A stretch of 64,000 nt of DNA. Source: Rhizomys pruinosus. Its lineage: Eukaryota; Chordata; Mammalia; Rodentia; Spalacidae. The stretch spans positions 8,620,968 through 8,684,967 of the forward strand of contig VZQC01005680.1 in the NCBI GenBank assembly GCA_009823505.1, given 5' to 3'. Shown in pieces: positions 43,761 through 54,749 of this stretch. A program made the position numbers and the translations under genes. Within the stretch, counting starts at the first letter, position 1; every line of letters starts with the position of its first letter. The notes beneath the pieces are model-generated. The model was not told where the DNA came from. It searched no databases and saw only the letters and a list, made by a program, of their open reading frames with translations.

Positions 43761-44009
43761 TTGTTGTTGTTGTTGAGACAGGGTCTTCCTATAGCCCCAT
43801 TTGGCCTGGAGTTCACTCTGTAGACCAGGCTGGCCTTGAACTCACAGAGATCCACCTGCCTCTGCCTCCCGAGTGCTGGGATTAAAGGCATGCTCCACCA
43901 TGCCTGACTTAAAAGTGGTTCTTAGCTGCCACGTGGGTACTGAAAATCGAACCCAAGTCCTCTGCAACAGTAGTCAGCACTCTTAACCACTGAGCCACCT
44001 CTCCAGCCC
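43748..44009 (-). mobile_element. Dimeric B2-B1 SINE, copy 2
   Basis: Same architecture and almost the same length (262 bp) as 41794-42056: B2 head, joint accacttttaag, B1, then a (CAA)n tail. Perfect 14-bp target duplication ccagctgtggcctt at 43734-43747 and 44010-44023. Confidence 0.85.
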
Positions 44010-44023
44010 CCAGCTGTGGCCTT

Positions 44024-44719
44024 TTTAAGCTGAGAAGTGCAGAATGACTTTGCTCTCACTCCCCCTCCAGGGACCTGCTGTGAGATAGCACTGCAAACCT
44101 CTCAGCTAAGAACACCCGGACATGCTGCCCAGGAGACACCAGTTTGCTTGAGGTGCATGCTGACCCTGCTGGCCACTGCTGCTGCCCAGACTGGCCTTCC
44201 TGAGCTACCAGAACCTCTAGACCAAGAGAGATCCGCTTCAGCCAATTAACCGGCTTCTTTGAACTCCCTAGTGTGGAACCCCTCCATCGCTTCCAAGAGG
44301 TAAGAGAATGCCATGTGGGTGAGCAGCCTTGGGGAGATAGGCTAGGACAGGACAGAATTAGAGTTATAGAGTTAACCTGCATGGGAATTAATAAAAATTA
44401 GATTGCATTATAATATTTGTGTCCTGGATTCCTTTGGACTTAGCCCAGGCTAGTCCATGCTCATGGCAGGTTTTGGGAGGGGAAGCCCCTGGCTCCTTGG
44501 GCTTTCCTTTTACCAGTTCCATCTATTCAAGGACAAAGTCAGGTTTTTGCTTGACCAGGCTTCCCTTTGAAGCATAAGGAGACTTTCCTCTGTGTTGACA
44601 TTTCTCTTTATAGACTGGACACTAGATTGGGTCCCACTGGTGCCCTGCGTGACCTTTCTGAACAAGAACACAGGTGACTCACAGTTACATTTCAAGAGAT
44701 GTGCACATAGTCCCCTCAG
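44024..44719. other. No recognisable feature
   Basis: Two opposed ORFs (70 and 108 aa) around 44040-44380 lack motifs. No SINE or LTR seen. Confidence 0.35.
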
Positions 44720-44860
44720 CTATGGGGAACTTCCACATGGAGAATATTGAGAAAGACTGAGAAAGAGATGAAAAGCATGTTTGGCAGAATGCATGAGCTC
44801 TGGTGGGTGGGGGAATAGGGGGGACATGGGTCTAGATTTGATTAAAAAATATATAAATAG
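44720..44860 (+). mobile_element. L1 3' tip
   Basis: gagaatattgagaaagactg, ggcagaatgcatgagctctg, a G-rich tract and tctagatttgattaaaa match 17390-17500. Strong 5' truncation. Confidence 0.85.
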
Positions 44861-45105
44861 GGGACTGGAGAGATAGCCTAGCGGTTAAGAGCACCGACGC
44901 TCTTGCAGAGGAACCAGGTTCGATCCCCAGCACCCACATGGCGGCTAAGAACCGTCTGTAACTCCAATTCCTGGAGAACTCCAGTTCCAGGGGAATCCGA
45001 GACCCTCTTCTGACCTCCGCGGCCTTGCACGACACGGGTGCACAGACCTGCATGCAGACAGTACATTCATACACATACAAAGATAAATAATTAAAAAAAA
45101 AAATT
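44861..45105 (+). mobile_element. B2 SINE inserted in the L1 A-rich tail
   Basis: Head ggactggagagatagcctag, complete body and A-rich tail. The flanks aaaaatatataaata occur on both sides. Confidence 0.92.
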
Positions 45106-45988
45106 AAAAAAAAAATATATAAATAAATAAATTTTTAAAAAGAAACACAAATTACAGTGACATGTTTATGAAAAGCAGAGCATTATGTAATAGTGGATCA
45201 ACATAGTTGATCTCAGAGAGCAAGGACTAAAGTTGTCCCTTAATTCCCTTAGCCAAATTGAGTATAGGCATTAAGTACAGCCATCAACCATCCAGAAAGG
45301 CCAAGTTACACCAGCCTGAATTACTGTCTAGTATTGAGATAAGGCTTGAACAAAACTCCAGCAGCCTTGCAAAAGAGGGATTTGACATCATACATTACTC
45401 AGGCATAGTCTATGAAAGAAATTTAAACAGTTTCAGGCCTATCTTAATTGAACACTATTTACTGCAAACAGAGTAGTCTCTTTTGTTTCCCAGACCCCCA
45501 TATCCTGATTTATAGTTTTCCAAAAGGCAGGAGTTGTATCATATACCTATAGACAGGAGACAAGCCCATCCACATGTCCCCTTCAGAACTGCATAGTCTC
45601 GTTTAAGGAGGTAAAACCCAGCTTCTCATGAGCCAAATTATCTTGTTATGGGAAAAAGAAATGTCACAGGTAACACTTGTATAATGCAGAAAGACATGGA
45701 GAATATCTGTGTCCATTTAATCTCAAGTTGTAACTGGGAATCCTATACAGGCTGGGCCAGCATTCCACCTCAGTTATTGGTGGATCGCTAGCTTGTCCAG
45801 GTATTGTGCTCCCTTTCCTGGCAGTTACTAGAAGTGAGATTAATTTTTTAACTGTGTTAGCAGCGCTAAAGCCCTTGATTGCCTTCTCTAAACCTTCAAG
45901 AAATGTCTTTTTTTAATTTATTAACTATAATGCTAGCTAGCTCTTTTCCTTTTAACCTGTCGGCATCAATATCCTCAAGTGTCTTACA
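45106..45988. other. No recognisable feature
   Basis: AT-rich DNA with one motif-free 72-aa frame. Nothing supported. Confidence 0.35.
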
Positions 45989-46408
45989 TGAAAGTCAGAA
46001 AACTGTTTCTATACTGAAGTAAATCCAAATCAGACCAAATCAAAGAGTATAAAAGCAGTTTTATTGGGAGAAGCTCCCAGGTGGATTCAGAGGTCTCTCA
46101 GTAGGAGGCCAGATAAGTTGAGAGCTCAGGTTGGGGTGGGGGGATTTTATAGGTCTCTGGAGGCAGGGGGTGATGTGCTCACAGAGTCCTGGACTGATGC
46201 CCAAGAAAGGTAAAAACTGACCCCCTGGGTGGGGGCTTGAGTGGTCCGGTGACACCAAGGGGAGGGGTGCGTCAGCTGGCAGGGGTATGGAACTGGGCTC
46301 CTGGGGCCCTTTCCTTTGTTTGGAGGTCTCCAGCATGGGCTTTTGAATGGAAGAGAAGGGCTTGGTCTCTCTGGTCAGTGCCATATCAGTCCACGTCCTG
46401 ATTACCGC
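45989..46408 (-). repeat. Provirus 2, 3' LTR
   Basis: Minus strand: tataaaa at 46145-46151, then aataaa 86 bp further at 46060-46065, a TATA-R-poly(A) layout. It adjoins a G-rich purine tract (C run at 46409-46420 on the plus strand) that follows env, as a polypurine tract should. The outer end near 45989 (tgaaag) is tentative. Confidence 0.65.
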
Positions 46409-46420
46409 CCCCCCCCCCAG

Positions 46421-47090
46421 CTTAACATCCTGACTTCTTCAGGTATATGGGCACAGGTTCAGATCTGGCTGTTTCCAGCTTGTAGGGGATGATGTGGGGA
46501 GGGGAAGGTCAGGAGCCAGGGGGTCTGTGCTCAGGGGGACATAAGGGTGTAGGAGCATTCGGTTGATGGCCATGCTGAAAACCTCATGGATACACTCCTG
46601 GAGGAAGTGGAGGAAGAGGGGTGCTAAGAGAAAAATAAACAGATTAGGATCACAGGGCCTATGGATGGGGCTAGCTATATGAAGAGGAGGGACTGCCAGA
46701 AAGAGTGGAATGACTGTGTTGTCAGAGATCTCCCAGCTTTTGGAGTGACTCAGTATGGGTCTCCACCAGGCCAGATTCATTAATGTAGTAGCATCACTCC
46801 TCTCCCAGAAATAGGCAGGTGTCCTCCTTATCAGCCTCGAGGAGGTCCAGTGCCCTTCGCTTCTGGAGAGCAACCTGGACTGCTGAGGTGATCTGGTGTT
46901 CCAGGGAGGCCAGGGACTCTGCCAAGTCATTGAAGGCCCTCCGTAGTTCAGATATTCCCTGGACCCGTGTAACCAAATAGCCCATGGCTCCTGCTCCCAG
47001 ACAGGATGGGACACCCACTAGTGTTGGGAGGGAGACCGTGAGGTGTATCTGGGCCAGATACAGGCCAGGGGAAGAAGAGGAGAGCATGGC
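46421..47090 (-). pseudogene. Provirus 2 env, transmembrane subunit
   Basis: The frame at 46794-47087 has a fusion-peptide-like LPTLVGVPSCLGAGAMGYLV and LQKRRALDLLEADKEDTC at the immunosuppressive-domain position. It ends in a TGA (46794-46796) exactly where the CC of the CX6CC cluster is expected. The frame at 46439-47014 carries a hydrophobic anchor-like LFIFLLAPLFLHFL and a tail. Not a functional Env. Confidence 0.85.
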
Positions 47091-48830
47091 AAAGTCGGCT
47101 CATTCATAGAGTGTAAGGTCTTTGACGAGTGTAACTGGGAGACATAAGGAAGAGGACAAGTGGTTGTTGGAAGAAAAGTTTTTAGATAAAGTTCCATTGC
47201 AGCAGAAGAGTCCTCTAGCAGGCGCGCAGATGATTGCTAGCATCGTGGTTGCATTAGTAGTATTGCAGAGCAGGGGTGGCCCAGAATAGTAGGAGAACTG
47301 AATATTTGGGGGATCCCAGAAGAGAGGTACTCCCTGTATCAGGGGCGAATGAGTTGGAGACTGGGTTGAAGGGGAAAAGCCCCAAATGAGTGGGCAGCAG
47401 GACCACTGTGAGGGGAGGCCTGCCAAGGGCAGCAGAGAGGAAGCGGTTGCTAAAGTTGGATAAGCCAGTAAGATTGAGCAGAGTTGCTCCTTCTTGGCCC
47501 AGTCCCAGCCAGGAGAAGGGCTGGCCTTGGGGAGGGGGGGTTATCATTTACCTGGTGTAGGGATTCCATTTGGCAGAAGCACTTAGGAAGTCAGCTGGCA
47601 ACCCCCAGCCCTTAGGCTGGAGTTCTGCAGATCTCCTGCTGGCCTTTGAAACCTGCCTAGCACCAACTGTCTTTGATGCTTTGGGCAAAGCATTGTCACA
47701 TTCCTGTAGTGATCTGGAGTATGTGTTGTGAAATCCTGTATGCCCCAACCCCCAAAAAGGTCTGGGATAAATATCCTGGATTACAACAATGAACCGAGTT
47801 ATTCTCTCATGGAATTCCTCCCGGTCTTGTCCCTGAGTCTGTCCTTTCCTTGTTCTTTCTCTCTTTCTCCCCACTGGTCTTCACTTCCTCTCCCCTCCCC
47901 CCCTCTACCAGGGCTAAGACCCAGTCATTGACCAGCTGGCCAGAACGATCCAGGAGCTTGCAATCCTGGGAACTGCAAGCTTTGGTCCAGAGAGGAAGAA
48001 CATCTCAGAAGGCTCCCACAAGCCATCAGCCACAAGGCATCAACCTGGGTCTGAGAAAATTCCTTTATTTTTTTTAATTTATTTTTTATGTGTATGAATG
48101 TACTGTCTGCATGTAGGTTGGTGCACCCATGTCATGCAATGCCGCAGAGGTCAGAAAAGGGTGTTGGATTCCCTTGGAAATGGAGTTAAAGATGGTTCTC
48201 AGCCACCATGTGGGTGCTGGGAATCGAACCCAGGTCCTCTGCAGGAGCAGTCAGAGCTCTTAACTGTTAGGCCAAGAGAAAATTCCTTTATTTGGGAGCA
48301 AAGAGAGTCTTCCTGTTGTTTGTTTCTTGAGGTTTGAGGTCATCCCATTGTAAGATGAGATTTTATTTCTTCATGAGAGTTAAGTTGCAGCATTGGTTCA
48401 ATAAACTTTTCTGGCAACCCCCTGGCCCACCATGCATCCTAAAGGTCATTAATATGATATAGTAGGGTGACTTGCCATCTGATGTTAGAAGGTTTATGTC
48501 ATGACCATTTTCACAGAACTGTTCATCACTAAAGCTACTGTGGCAACAGCACCACTTGGAGACCCAACTTGGCTTCCAATCCATGGACATTTCTACCACA
48601 GGAAGATGTATTTTACAGCTGCTCCAGGGACACACCCATTTTCCTTGACCCATTGGGTGAGGCGGTCCTCTCTAATTTGGTCATATGTGAAACAAAGCAT
48701 TGGGAAATGGTAACCAAAGAGGTTGTTTCCATCTAGCAACCATGATGGGGGGGGCACAAAGTCTGGTATAGGGATGGAGACCCATGTGTTACAGCCCTAC
48801 AGTCTACAGTCTGCCTGACCAGAGAGACTC
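47091..48830 (-). pseudogene. Provirus 2 env, surface subunit
   Basis: Open pieces at 47100-47426, 47254-47547 and 48363-48653 (WVCPWSSCKIHLPVV, Cys-rich) lie between the TM part and the integrase end. Stops and frameshifts separate them, and a B2 splits it at 48071-48275. Receptor-binding features cannot be judged. Confidence 0.65.
48071..48275 (-). mobile_element. B2 SINE in provirus 2 env
   Basis: Perfect 18-bp duplication gagaaaattcctttattt at 48053-48070 and 48276-48293. The extreme 5' end of the head is missing. Confidence 0.95.
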
Positions 48831-49010
48831 AGACCAGATTGCATTCCACTGTCTCCTGTCTGGTAGATGTTGAACGCCAGCGGTAATCTGAGCCGTCCGC
48901 TATTGAAAGATTTAGGATGGTTATTAGCAGGATGGTGGTAAGGATGTGACCCTGGGGCTTACTGATCTTGTGCCTGTGACAGCAAAGTCTGCTGAGGAAG
49001 ACTATGGTCC
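48831..49010 (-). pseudogene. Provirus 2 env signal-peptide region
   Basis: The frame at 48829-49077 has a hydrophobic segment HILTTILLITILNLSIADG, a good secretory signal, just after the integrase end. Overlap of pol end and env start is usual for gammaretroviruses. Confidence 0.6.
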
Positions 49011-50190
49011 AGAAAGTAAAAGAGGCAAGAGCTTGGTGGCTGAAGGGGTGGTGAGGACAGTGTAGGGTCCTGTCCACCAGGGCTCCAGGGAATTAGGGGA
49101 TAATTGTTTGAAGAATCTCAGTCCCCTGGGGATAGGGGAAGGGGTCCACTGGTGAGGGGGTAGGAAGATAGATGTCAGCATTCGAGTAGCGGAGGGAATG
49201 TAAGAGAGAGAGGTAGGGGAGGTAGCCATCCAGCAGGGGAGTCTGGGCCAGGAGGGGGTGATTAAGGAGGAATGGCCTTCCGTACAGGAGCTCAAAAGGG
49301 CTGAGACCTATAGGAGAAGGTGGGGTGGTTCAGAGGTGGGTGAAGGCAATGGGGAGGAGGGAAGGCCAAGATAACCTGAGCTCTGGAGAGAGCTTGGAGA
49401 GTTGTTCCGTAAGTCTGTTGGCTCTCTCAACCTTTCCTGACGACTGTGGACAGTAGGGGATGTGTAGTTTCCAGGAGATGCTGAGAGCTTCAGACATGAG
49501 TTCGACCCCCATGGAGGTGAAAGCTGGGCCACTGTTGGTCTGGATAGTTTGTGGTAGCCTGAATCACAGGATGATGTGCTCCAGGATCATCTGAGCCATC
49601 ATATCCGCTGTTTCTCTGGAGGTGGGGGATGCCTCAATCCACCTTGTAAAAGTGTCTAACAAGAGTTAGACAATAGCAGAGCTTCTTGTGGGTGGGCATG
49701 TGGATGAAGTCAATTTGCCAGTCTTCAAATTGACTGTGTCCTCGGAGCTGACACAGAGGCTGGAGTATCTGGAGAGCCCCCTGTGGGTTGGTCTTGGCAC
49801 ACATCCGGCAGGAAGAATGAGCCTGTATAATATGGGCTCCAGAACCTGGAATAGAGCCTTGGGGCCCATGTGTAGCTCTGGCGAATATCAGAGATGATGG
49901 AAGGCATCTGGTTCTGGGGAAGAATAAGGCGGTTTTCAGATAAAGCCATTCATCCTTTGCCTGTGTGGCCCCTTTTGCAAGGAGTTTGTCACTTTCCTCT
50001 GGCTGGTATTCAGGCCTGTAGGACAGTGTCAGAAAAAGAATGCACCCTATGGGCTTGGAGGGATTGAAAGCCAGTCCTTGGGGCCACTGAGTTGGCCCTG
50101 GCATCCCCGGGGCCTCTGGATCTGTGGAGGTTTGGTGCCCCCAGCTGTGGATTATGGCCACCTCTGCCAGGAGTTGGAGGGCCTCCAAGA
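49002..50190 (-). pseudogene. Provirus 2 integrase
   Basis: From right to left: a Cys-rich N-terminal part (CRMCAKTN at 49634-50188), the core start FEDWQIDFIHMP with the first catalytic Asp, a second region reading TIQTNSGPAFT near 49530 where the catalytic Asp is replaced by Asn, and SSGKVERANRL with the Glu. The C-terminal part is at 49002-49295. Frames are broken near 49630 and 49300, so it is inactive. Confidence 0.8.
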
Positions 50191-50199
50191 GTTTGGCTA

Positions 50200-50585
50200 T
50201 AAGGGGACCACTGACAATGGGAGGGCCCTTGGTGGTGGGGAAACCCCTTTCCTTCCATAGGACAGAGAGTATACGAGCTCTTAAAAAGGCGTACTCAAAG
50301 TCGGTGTAGATGTTAACCCGCTATCCCCTGCAAGATGGAGCGCCCTGGTTAGGGGAATCAGCTTGGCCTTTTGCGATGACGTCCCTACTGGGAGGCGATT
50401 CCCCTTCATTGTCTCGGTCAAGCTGACCACCACATAGGCCGTCTGGCAGTTCCCAGAGCCATCTATGAGGGAGCTTCCATCCACAAAGAGGGTAAGTGGA
50501 AGGTCACCAAATATTGGATTAAGTAAAAAGCCAATTAATTGATTAAAAAGCCAATTAGTGGACTGCCCGAACAACTACACCATCT
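50200..50585 (-). pseudogene. Provirus 2 RNase H remnant
   Basis: The frame at 50281-50574 has LTLFVDGSSLIDGSGNCQT, the first catalytic Asp region of a gamma-type RNase H, followed by a helical segment. RT and gag are absent: the copy stops at about 50585 against an LTR-like repeat. Confidence 0.75.
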
Positions 50586-50592
50586 GTCACCA

Positions 50593-51155
50593 GCATGGAC
50601 CTACAGTCCAAAAGGAGTTCAGGACACAGAATATTGCACTGCAATCTAATTTATTCCTTCACATGCAGGTCAGATAACACACTTAACAAAACTGTCCTGA
50701 TCCTTAGCCTACTCTCCCCAAGGCTGCTCACCAGTGACTTCACTTGGTCCCCCAGAAGCTATGGGTGGCGTTCCAGCTGGGGAGCTCCTAAGGGCTGCTA
50801 GGCTGACCCAGATCAAAGCTGCATCTCAGATGCAAGGGCCAGTTGGATCCTGCTGAACAGATCAGGCAGCGTCATGGGGGGGCTGTTTCCCTGGGAGGGA
50901 AGTGTAAGCCTTCAGGCAGCATCTCATACAGTGAAGGTTCCCTGTGTGGGAGTAAGAGCCCTGTCCTCTAGCAGTCCTCAGCTTAAAGAGTCTGTAGCCT
51001 GGTGGGGAGGGCCTGTTATTTGTTCTCCATGTCAAAACCCCTGGTCTGGTTATCTGAGCAGCCTTGGGTGTAATGAAGTTTCTGACTAAGCTAAAATCAC
51101 CTCAAATTCACCTCACATTCACAGATAATTTTCTAATTTAACTATGATCCTTACA
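50593..51155 (-). repeat. LTR-like repeat, copy 2
   Basis: Same repeat as 40755-41284 (gcatggacct, ctgcaatctaatttattcc, cttcacatgcaggtcag). It starts directly next to the truncated RNase H of provirus 2. Whether it belongs to that provirus is unknown. Confidence 0.6.
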
Positions 51156-51249
51156 CTAGAGCGTTGCTGGAGGGTTCTGGAGATGCTGGTGGCTCCTTCT
51201 GGGTCACAGGTGTGGGGACTGAGCTGTGCTGCTCTTCAACCCTTTTAGT

Positions 51250-51493
51250 CCTTTTTTTTTTTTAATTTATTTCTGTATGTGTATGAATGTACTGTCTGCA
51301 TGCAAGTTTGTGCACCCGTGTCGTGCAATGCCGCAGAGGTCAGAAGAGGGTCTCGGATTCCCCTGGAACTGGAGTTCTCCTGGAATTGGAGTTACAGACA
51401 GTTCTCAGCTGCCATGTGGGTGCTGGGGATCGAACCCGGGTCCTCTGTAAGAGCGGTCAGCACTCTTAACCGCTAGGCCATCTCTCCAGCCCA
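51250..51493 (-). mobile_element. B2 SINE
   Basis: Full B2 in antisense. The flanks ctcttcaacccttttag and ctcttcaagccttttaa are a target duplication with two mismatches. Confidence 0.93.
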
Positions 51494-52325
51494 CTCTTCA
51501 AGCCTTTTAAGCATGCTCTGCTCCCTGGGTTTGTGTCGTGGATAGGTCCAAATCAGAAGACCACGGAGCTCAGCCATTAGCTCCTTGGCAAACCTGTCCT
51601 CAGACAGGTGGCCCAACTTTGGATAGAAAGGGAGCAGCCAGAGACAGGGACCACTGGATTCAGATTCAGGGCTTTCGGCTGTGGCACCTGGTCTGCAGAA
51701 TCCCAGACTTTCCTCAGGCAAAGCTGAAAGTGTTGGTTCATGGTGTCCTCACACCAGGACACAAAGGGTTTGTGACATTTTGAGCACTCCAGCACCCAAG
51801 TGTTTATAGTCATCCTGACTAGGTGATCCTAAGACCAGGAAGGCAAACTGGGTGGCGGTGAAGACCCCGTTTCACCTGGTACTTTCAAATTGGGTTGATT
51901 TTAGTATGAAATTATCTGAAGTCAAAGGATTAGTTGGATTAGCAGCAGTTTGGGGTATTGAAAGCAGGAGTAAGCCTGAGAGAAGAAAGTGGGGAAAGGG
52001 GATATATCTCCTTCCCTCTTACATTTGTACCACCAAGTGGGCCAGGATAGCTTTGAAAGCTGTATCCTAGGCAGGCCTTTAACTTGGGATGGTACTGCCA
52101 CCTCCGTCTTCCAAATAACTAGGATTAGAGGCTTTTACCTTCAGACCTCACTCCAATTTAATAAAATTTCATTAAGTTCTGTTTTCTCTGCCAAATTGCT
52201 TAATTCAAATGGCATCGTTTCATATGTACTTATGGGTAATAGCAAGAAGCCAAAGTCGTAGGTACCAGTACCTGGTTGTAGTAGGATCAAGCCCCAACCT
52301 GTTATCTGATTTCTCTAGACTTTTT
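51494..52325. other. No recognisable feature
   Basis: Several 70-90 aa frames on both strands without known motifs. I see no splice-flanked exon that I could defend. Confidence 0.35.
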
Positions 52326-52476
52326 TGTTGTTGTTCTTTTTTGAGACAGGGTCTTGCTTTAGCCCCAACTGGCCTGTAACTCACTATGTAGACCAGGCTG
52401 GCCTTGAACTCACAGAGATCTGCCTGCCTCTGCCTCCCTAGTGCTGTGATTAAAGGCGTATACCACCATACCCAGC
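52326..52476 (-). mobile_element. B1 SINE
   Basis: ttttttgagacagggtcttg to ccaccatacccag, antisense B1 with a short T-rich tail. Confidence 0.9.
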
Positions 52477-52579
52477 AACCATTTTATTTTCTAAATTATC
52501 TCTGTAATGGCAGCCAATATTAGATTTCATTCTGTAAGAAAGCTTTCACATCAACATTCTCTAATAGAGTTAACATTTT

Positions 52580-52581
<2 letters not shown>

Positions 52582-52610
<29 letters not shown>

Positions 52611-52755
52611 GGTCTTTTCGAGACAGGGTCTCCCTGTAGCCCCAGCTGTCCTGGAACTCACCTTTGTAGACCAGGCTGGCCTTGAACTCACAAAGATCCG
52701 CCTGTCTCTGCCTCCCAAGTGCTAGGATTAAAGGCGTGCGCCACCACACCCGGCG
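52582..52755 (-). mobile_element. B1 SINE, young-looking
   Basis: Long poly-T, full B1 body and a perfect 17-bp duplication tagagttaacatttttc at 52565-52581 and 52756-52772. Confidence 0.95.
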
Positions 52756-52837
52756 TAGAGTTAACATTTTTCACAGAAGTTTGGTACGGCACCTCAAGAT
52801 TGCCTATAGCTACACCATTTTAAGAGCCCCAGCTGAG

Positions 52838-53106
52838 GGGCTGGAGAGATGGCCTAGCAGTTAAGAGCACCGACTGCTCTTGCAGAGGACCCAGGTTCGA
52901 TCCCCAGCACCCACATGGCAGCTAAGAACCGTCTGTAACTCCAATTTCAGGAGAACTCCAGTTCCAGGGGAATCCGACACCCTCTTCTGACCTCCTCAGC
53001 ATTGCACGACATGGGTGCCCAGACCTACATGCAGATAGGACATTCATACACATACAAGAATAAAATAAATTAAAAATTTTTTAAATTTCTCTAAAAAAAA
53101 AAAAAA
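52838..53106 (+). mobile_element. B2 SINE
   Basis: Full B2 with perfect 16-bp duplication aagagccccagctgag at 52822-52837 and 53107-53122. Confidence 0.95.
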
Positions 53107-53122
53107 AAGAGCCCCAGCTGAG

Positions 53123-53560
53123 CCTAGTAGTTAAAACTTAACTCAAAGTATGGGAATAAAAGAAAGTTTAATTCAACTGAACTGGGCCAGGAGTTTGGGA
53201 ACAGGTCAGCAGGTACCTGGCTGCCTAGAAACTAACTCATCTGCATGGCTTCTGTAGTGTATGCTTGACTTACTTTTAGAGAGTAGGAATTCTTAGATCA
53301 GCTTACCTCCCCAAGCTTGGGAACTACACCCCTGGATATGGTTTTTCCTATATAAATGCCTCCCAACTGTGACTTGGCACTACAGACCCTCAAATGAGGG
53401 TCTGATATGTAGTTGTCAGCTGACAGAACACTGTCTATTGACCTCATTTTGTGTCTGAGTGGTCTTCACTGACCAAATTACCTCATGACAGAAGGTATTA
53501 CAAAAGTTAATACCTGTAAAACATAAAATTACAACAGTATTGCACATACCTTGATTTTTT
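53123..53560. other. No recognisable feature
   Basis: A tataaatg word at 53352 precedes a short direct ctcccaactgtgac stretch; possibly an old LTR promoter. No ORF. Confidence 0.3.
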
Positions 53561-53564
53561 TGTT

Positions 53565-53775
53565 TCTGTTTTGTTGGGGCAGGCTATCAGGCAGCCAAGG
53601 CTAGCCTCAAATTTTCTACAGTGTTAAGGATGTACTCCTGATCCTCTGTCCACTTTCCAAGTGCTGGGGTTACAGGACTGTGCCATCATGCCAGGTTTTA
53701 AGCAGTACTGAGGCCCAAACCCAGGGCCTCATTCATGCTAGGCAATCATGCTACCAACTGAGCTACATCCAAAAT
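53565..53775 (-). mobile_element. B4-type (ID-B1) SINE
   Basis: In antisense: a B1-like part (caagtgctggggttacagga) joined to an ID/tRNA-like part (aacccagggcctcattcatg, ccaactgagctacatcc). The ID-B1 fusion is the known B4 layout. Confidence 0.75.
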
Positions 53776-53779
53776 TATT

Positions 53780-53930
53780 ACCTTTTTTTTTTTCCAGTCA
53801 GCATCTCCCTGTAGCCCCAGCTGGCCTGGAACTAGCTCTGTAGACCAGCCTAGCCTTGAACTCACAGAGATCTGCCTGCCTCTGTTTCCCAAGTGCTAGG
53901 ATTAAAGGTGTGTGCCACCATGCCTGGCTC
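53780..53930 (-). mobile_element. B1 SINE
   Basis: ccctgtagccccagctggcc to ccaccatgcctggc, antisense B1 directly beside the B4. Confidence 0.9.
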
Positions 53931-54376
53931 AAAACTGTTATCTTTATTGTTGATCTCCATTATTTTACATGAGCTAAATAAGGACAATATAAAGCAGGAC
54001 ATATTTTGTATTTTTTTGGCAACTGGATTGCATTTTCATTTTAATGTCATATCAATGCTCAAACTGTAACCTATCTTCATGTGTATAAAATGTCCCTTTG
54101 ATAAAAGTGTCAACTCTTTGCCTTAAAACATTATACATGTTTCCCCAAAACAGCTTTAAACGTGTTTTCTTTCTCTCTTGATTGTATCAAGAGAGAATCT
54201 GCAGTAACTTACCTGTATCATTTACATTTACATTGTCCAAATATACTATGGTGCTTATCCAACTACAAAACTCTTAAAGACCCACTTCTTAGAACACCTT
54301 TCGTGACATATGACTAAAAATTATGTCAAATAATGTGAAACTAGCACAATTGAACTGGAGACTAACAATAGGATAC
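53931..54376. other. No recognisable feature
   Basis: AT-rich DNA. No ORF, SINE or LTR seen. Confidence 0.35.
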
Positions 54377-54387
54377 AAAAGCATTCC

Positions 54388-54614
54388 TGGGCTGGAGAGA
54401 TGGCCTAGCAGTTAAAAGTGCCAACTGCTCTTGCAGAGGACCCGGGTTCGATCCCCAGCACACACATGGCAGCTGAGAAACATCTTTAACTCCAGTTCCA
54501 GGGGAATCCGTCACCCTCTTCTGACCTCCACAGCATTGCACAACATGGGTGCACAAACCTACATGCAGACAGTACATTCATACACATAAAAAAATAATAA
54601 TTAAAAAAAGTTTT
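54388..54614 (+). mobile_element. B2 SINE
   Basis: Full B2. Duplication aaaagcattcc at 54377-54387 and 54615-54625. Confidence 0.94.
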
Positions 54615-54749
54615 AAAAGCATTCCCTGGGTGGTTGGAAGGGTGAGACAGAGAGCTGTCTGATGCTCCCCAGTGTCCAAAAGAGAAAGGGGTTGGAGCTA
54701 GCCTGTTCTCTAGATGTACCAGAAAGAAGTCATTCCATCGAGAACCAGA

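Noticed and set aside
52838..52915. tRNA gene call at B2 heads
   Set aside because: A and B boxes are present, but the sequence continues into the SINE body and does not form a complete tRNA.
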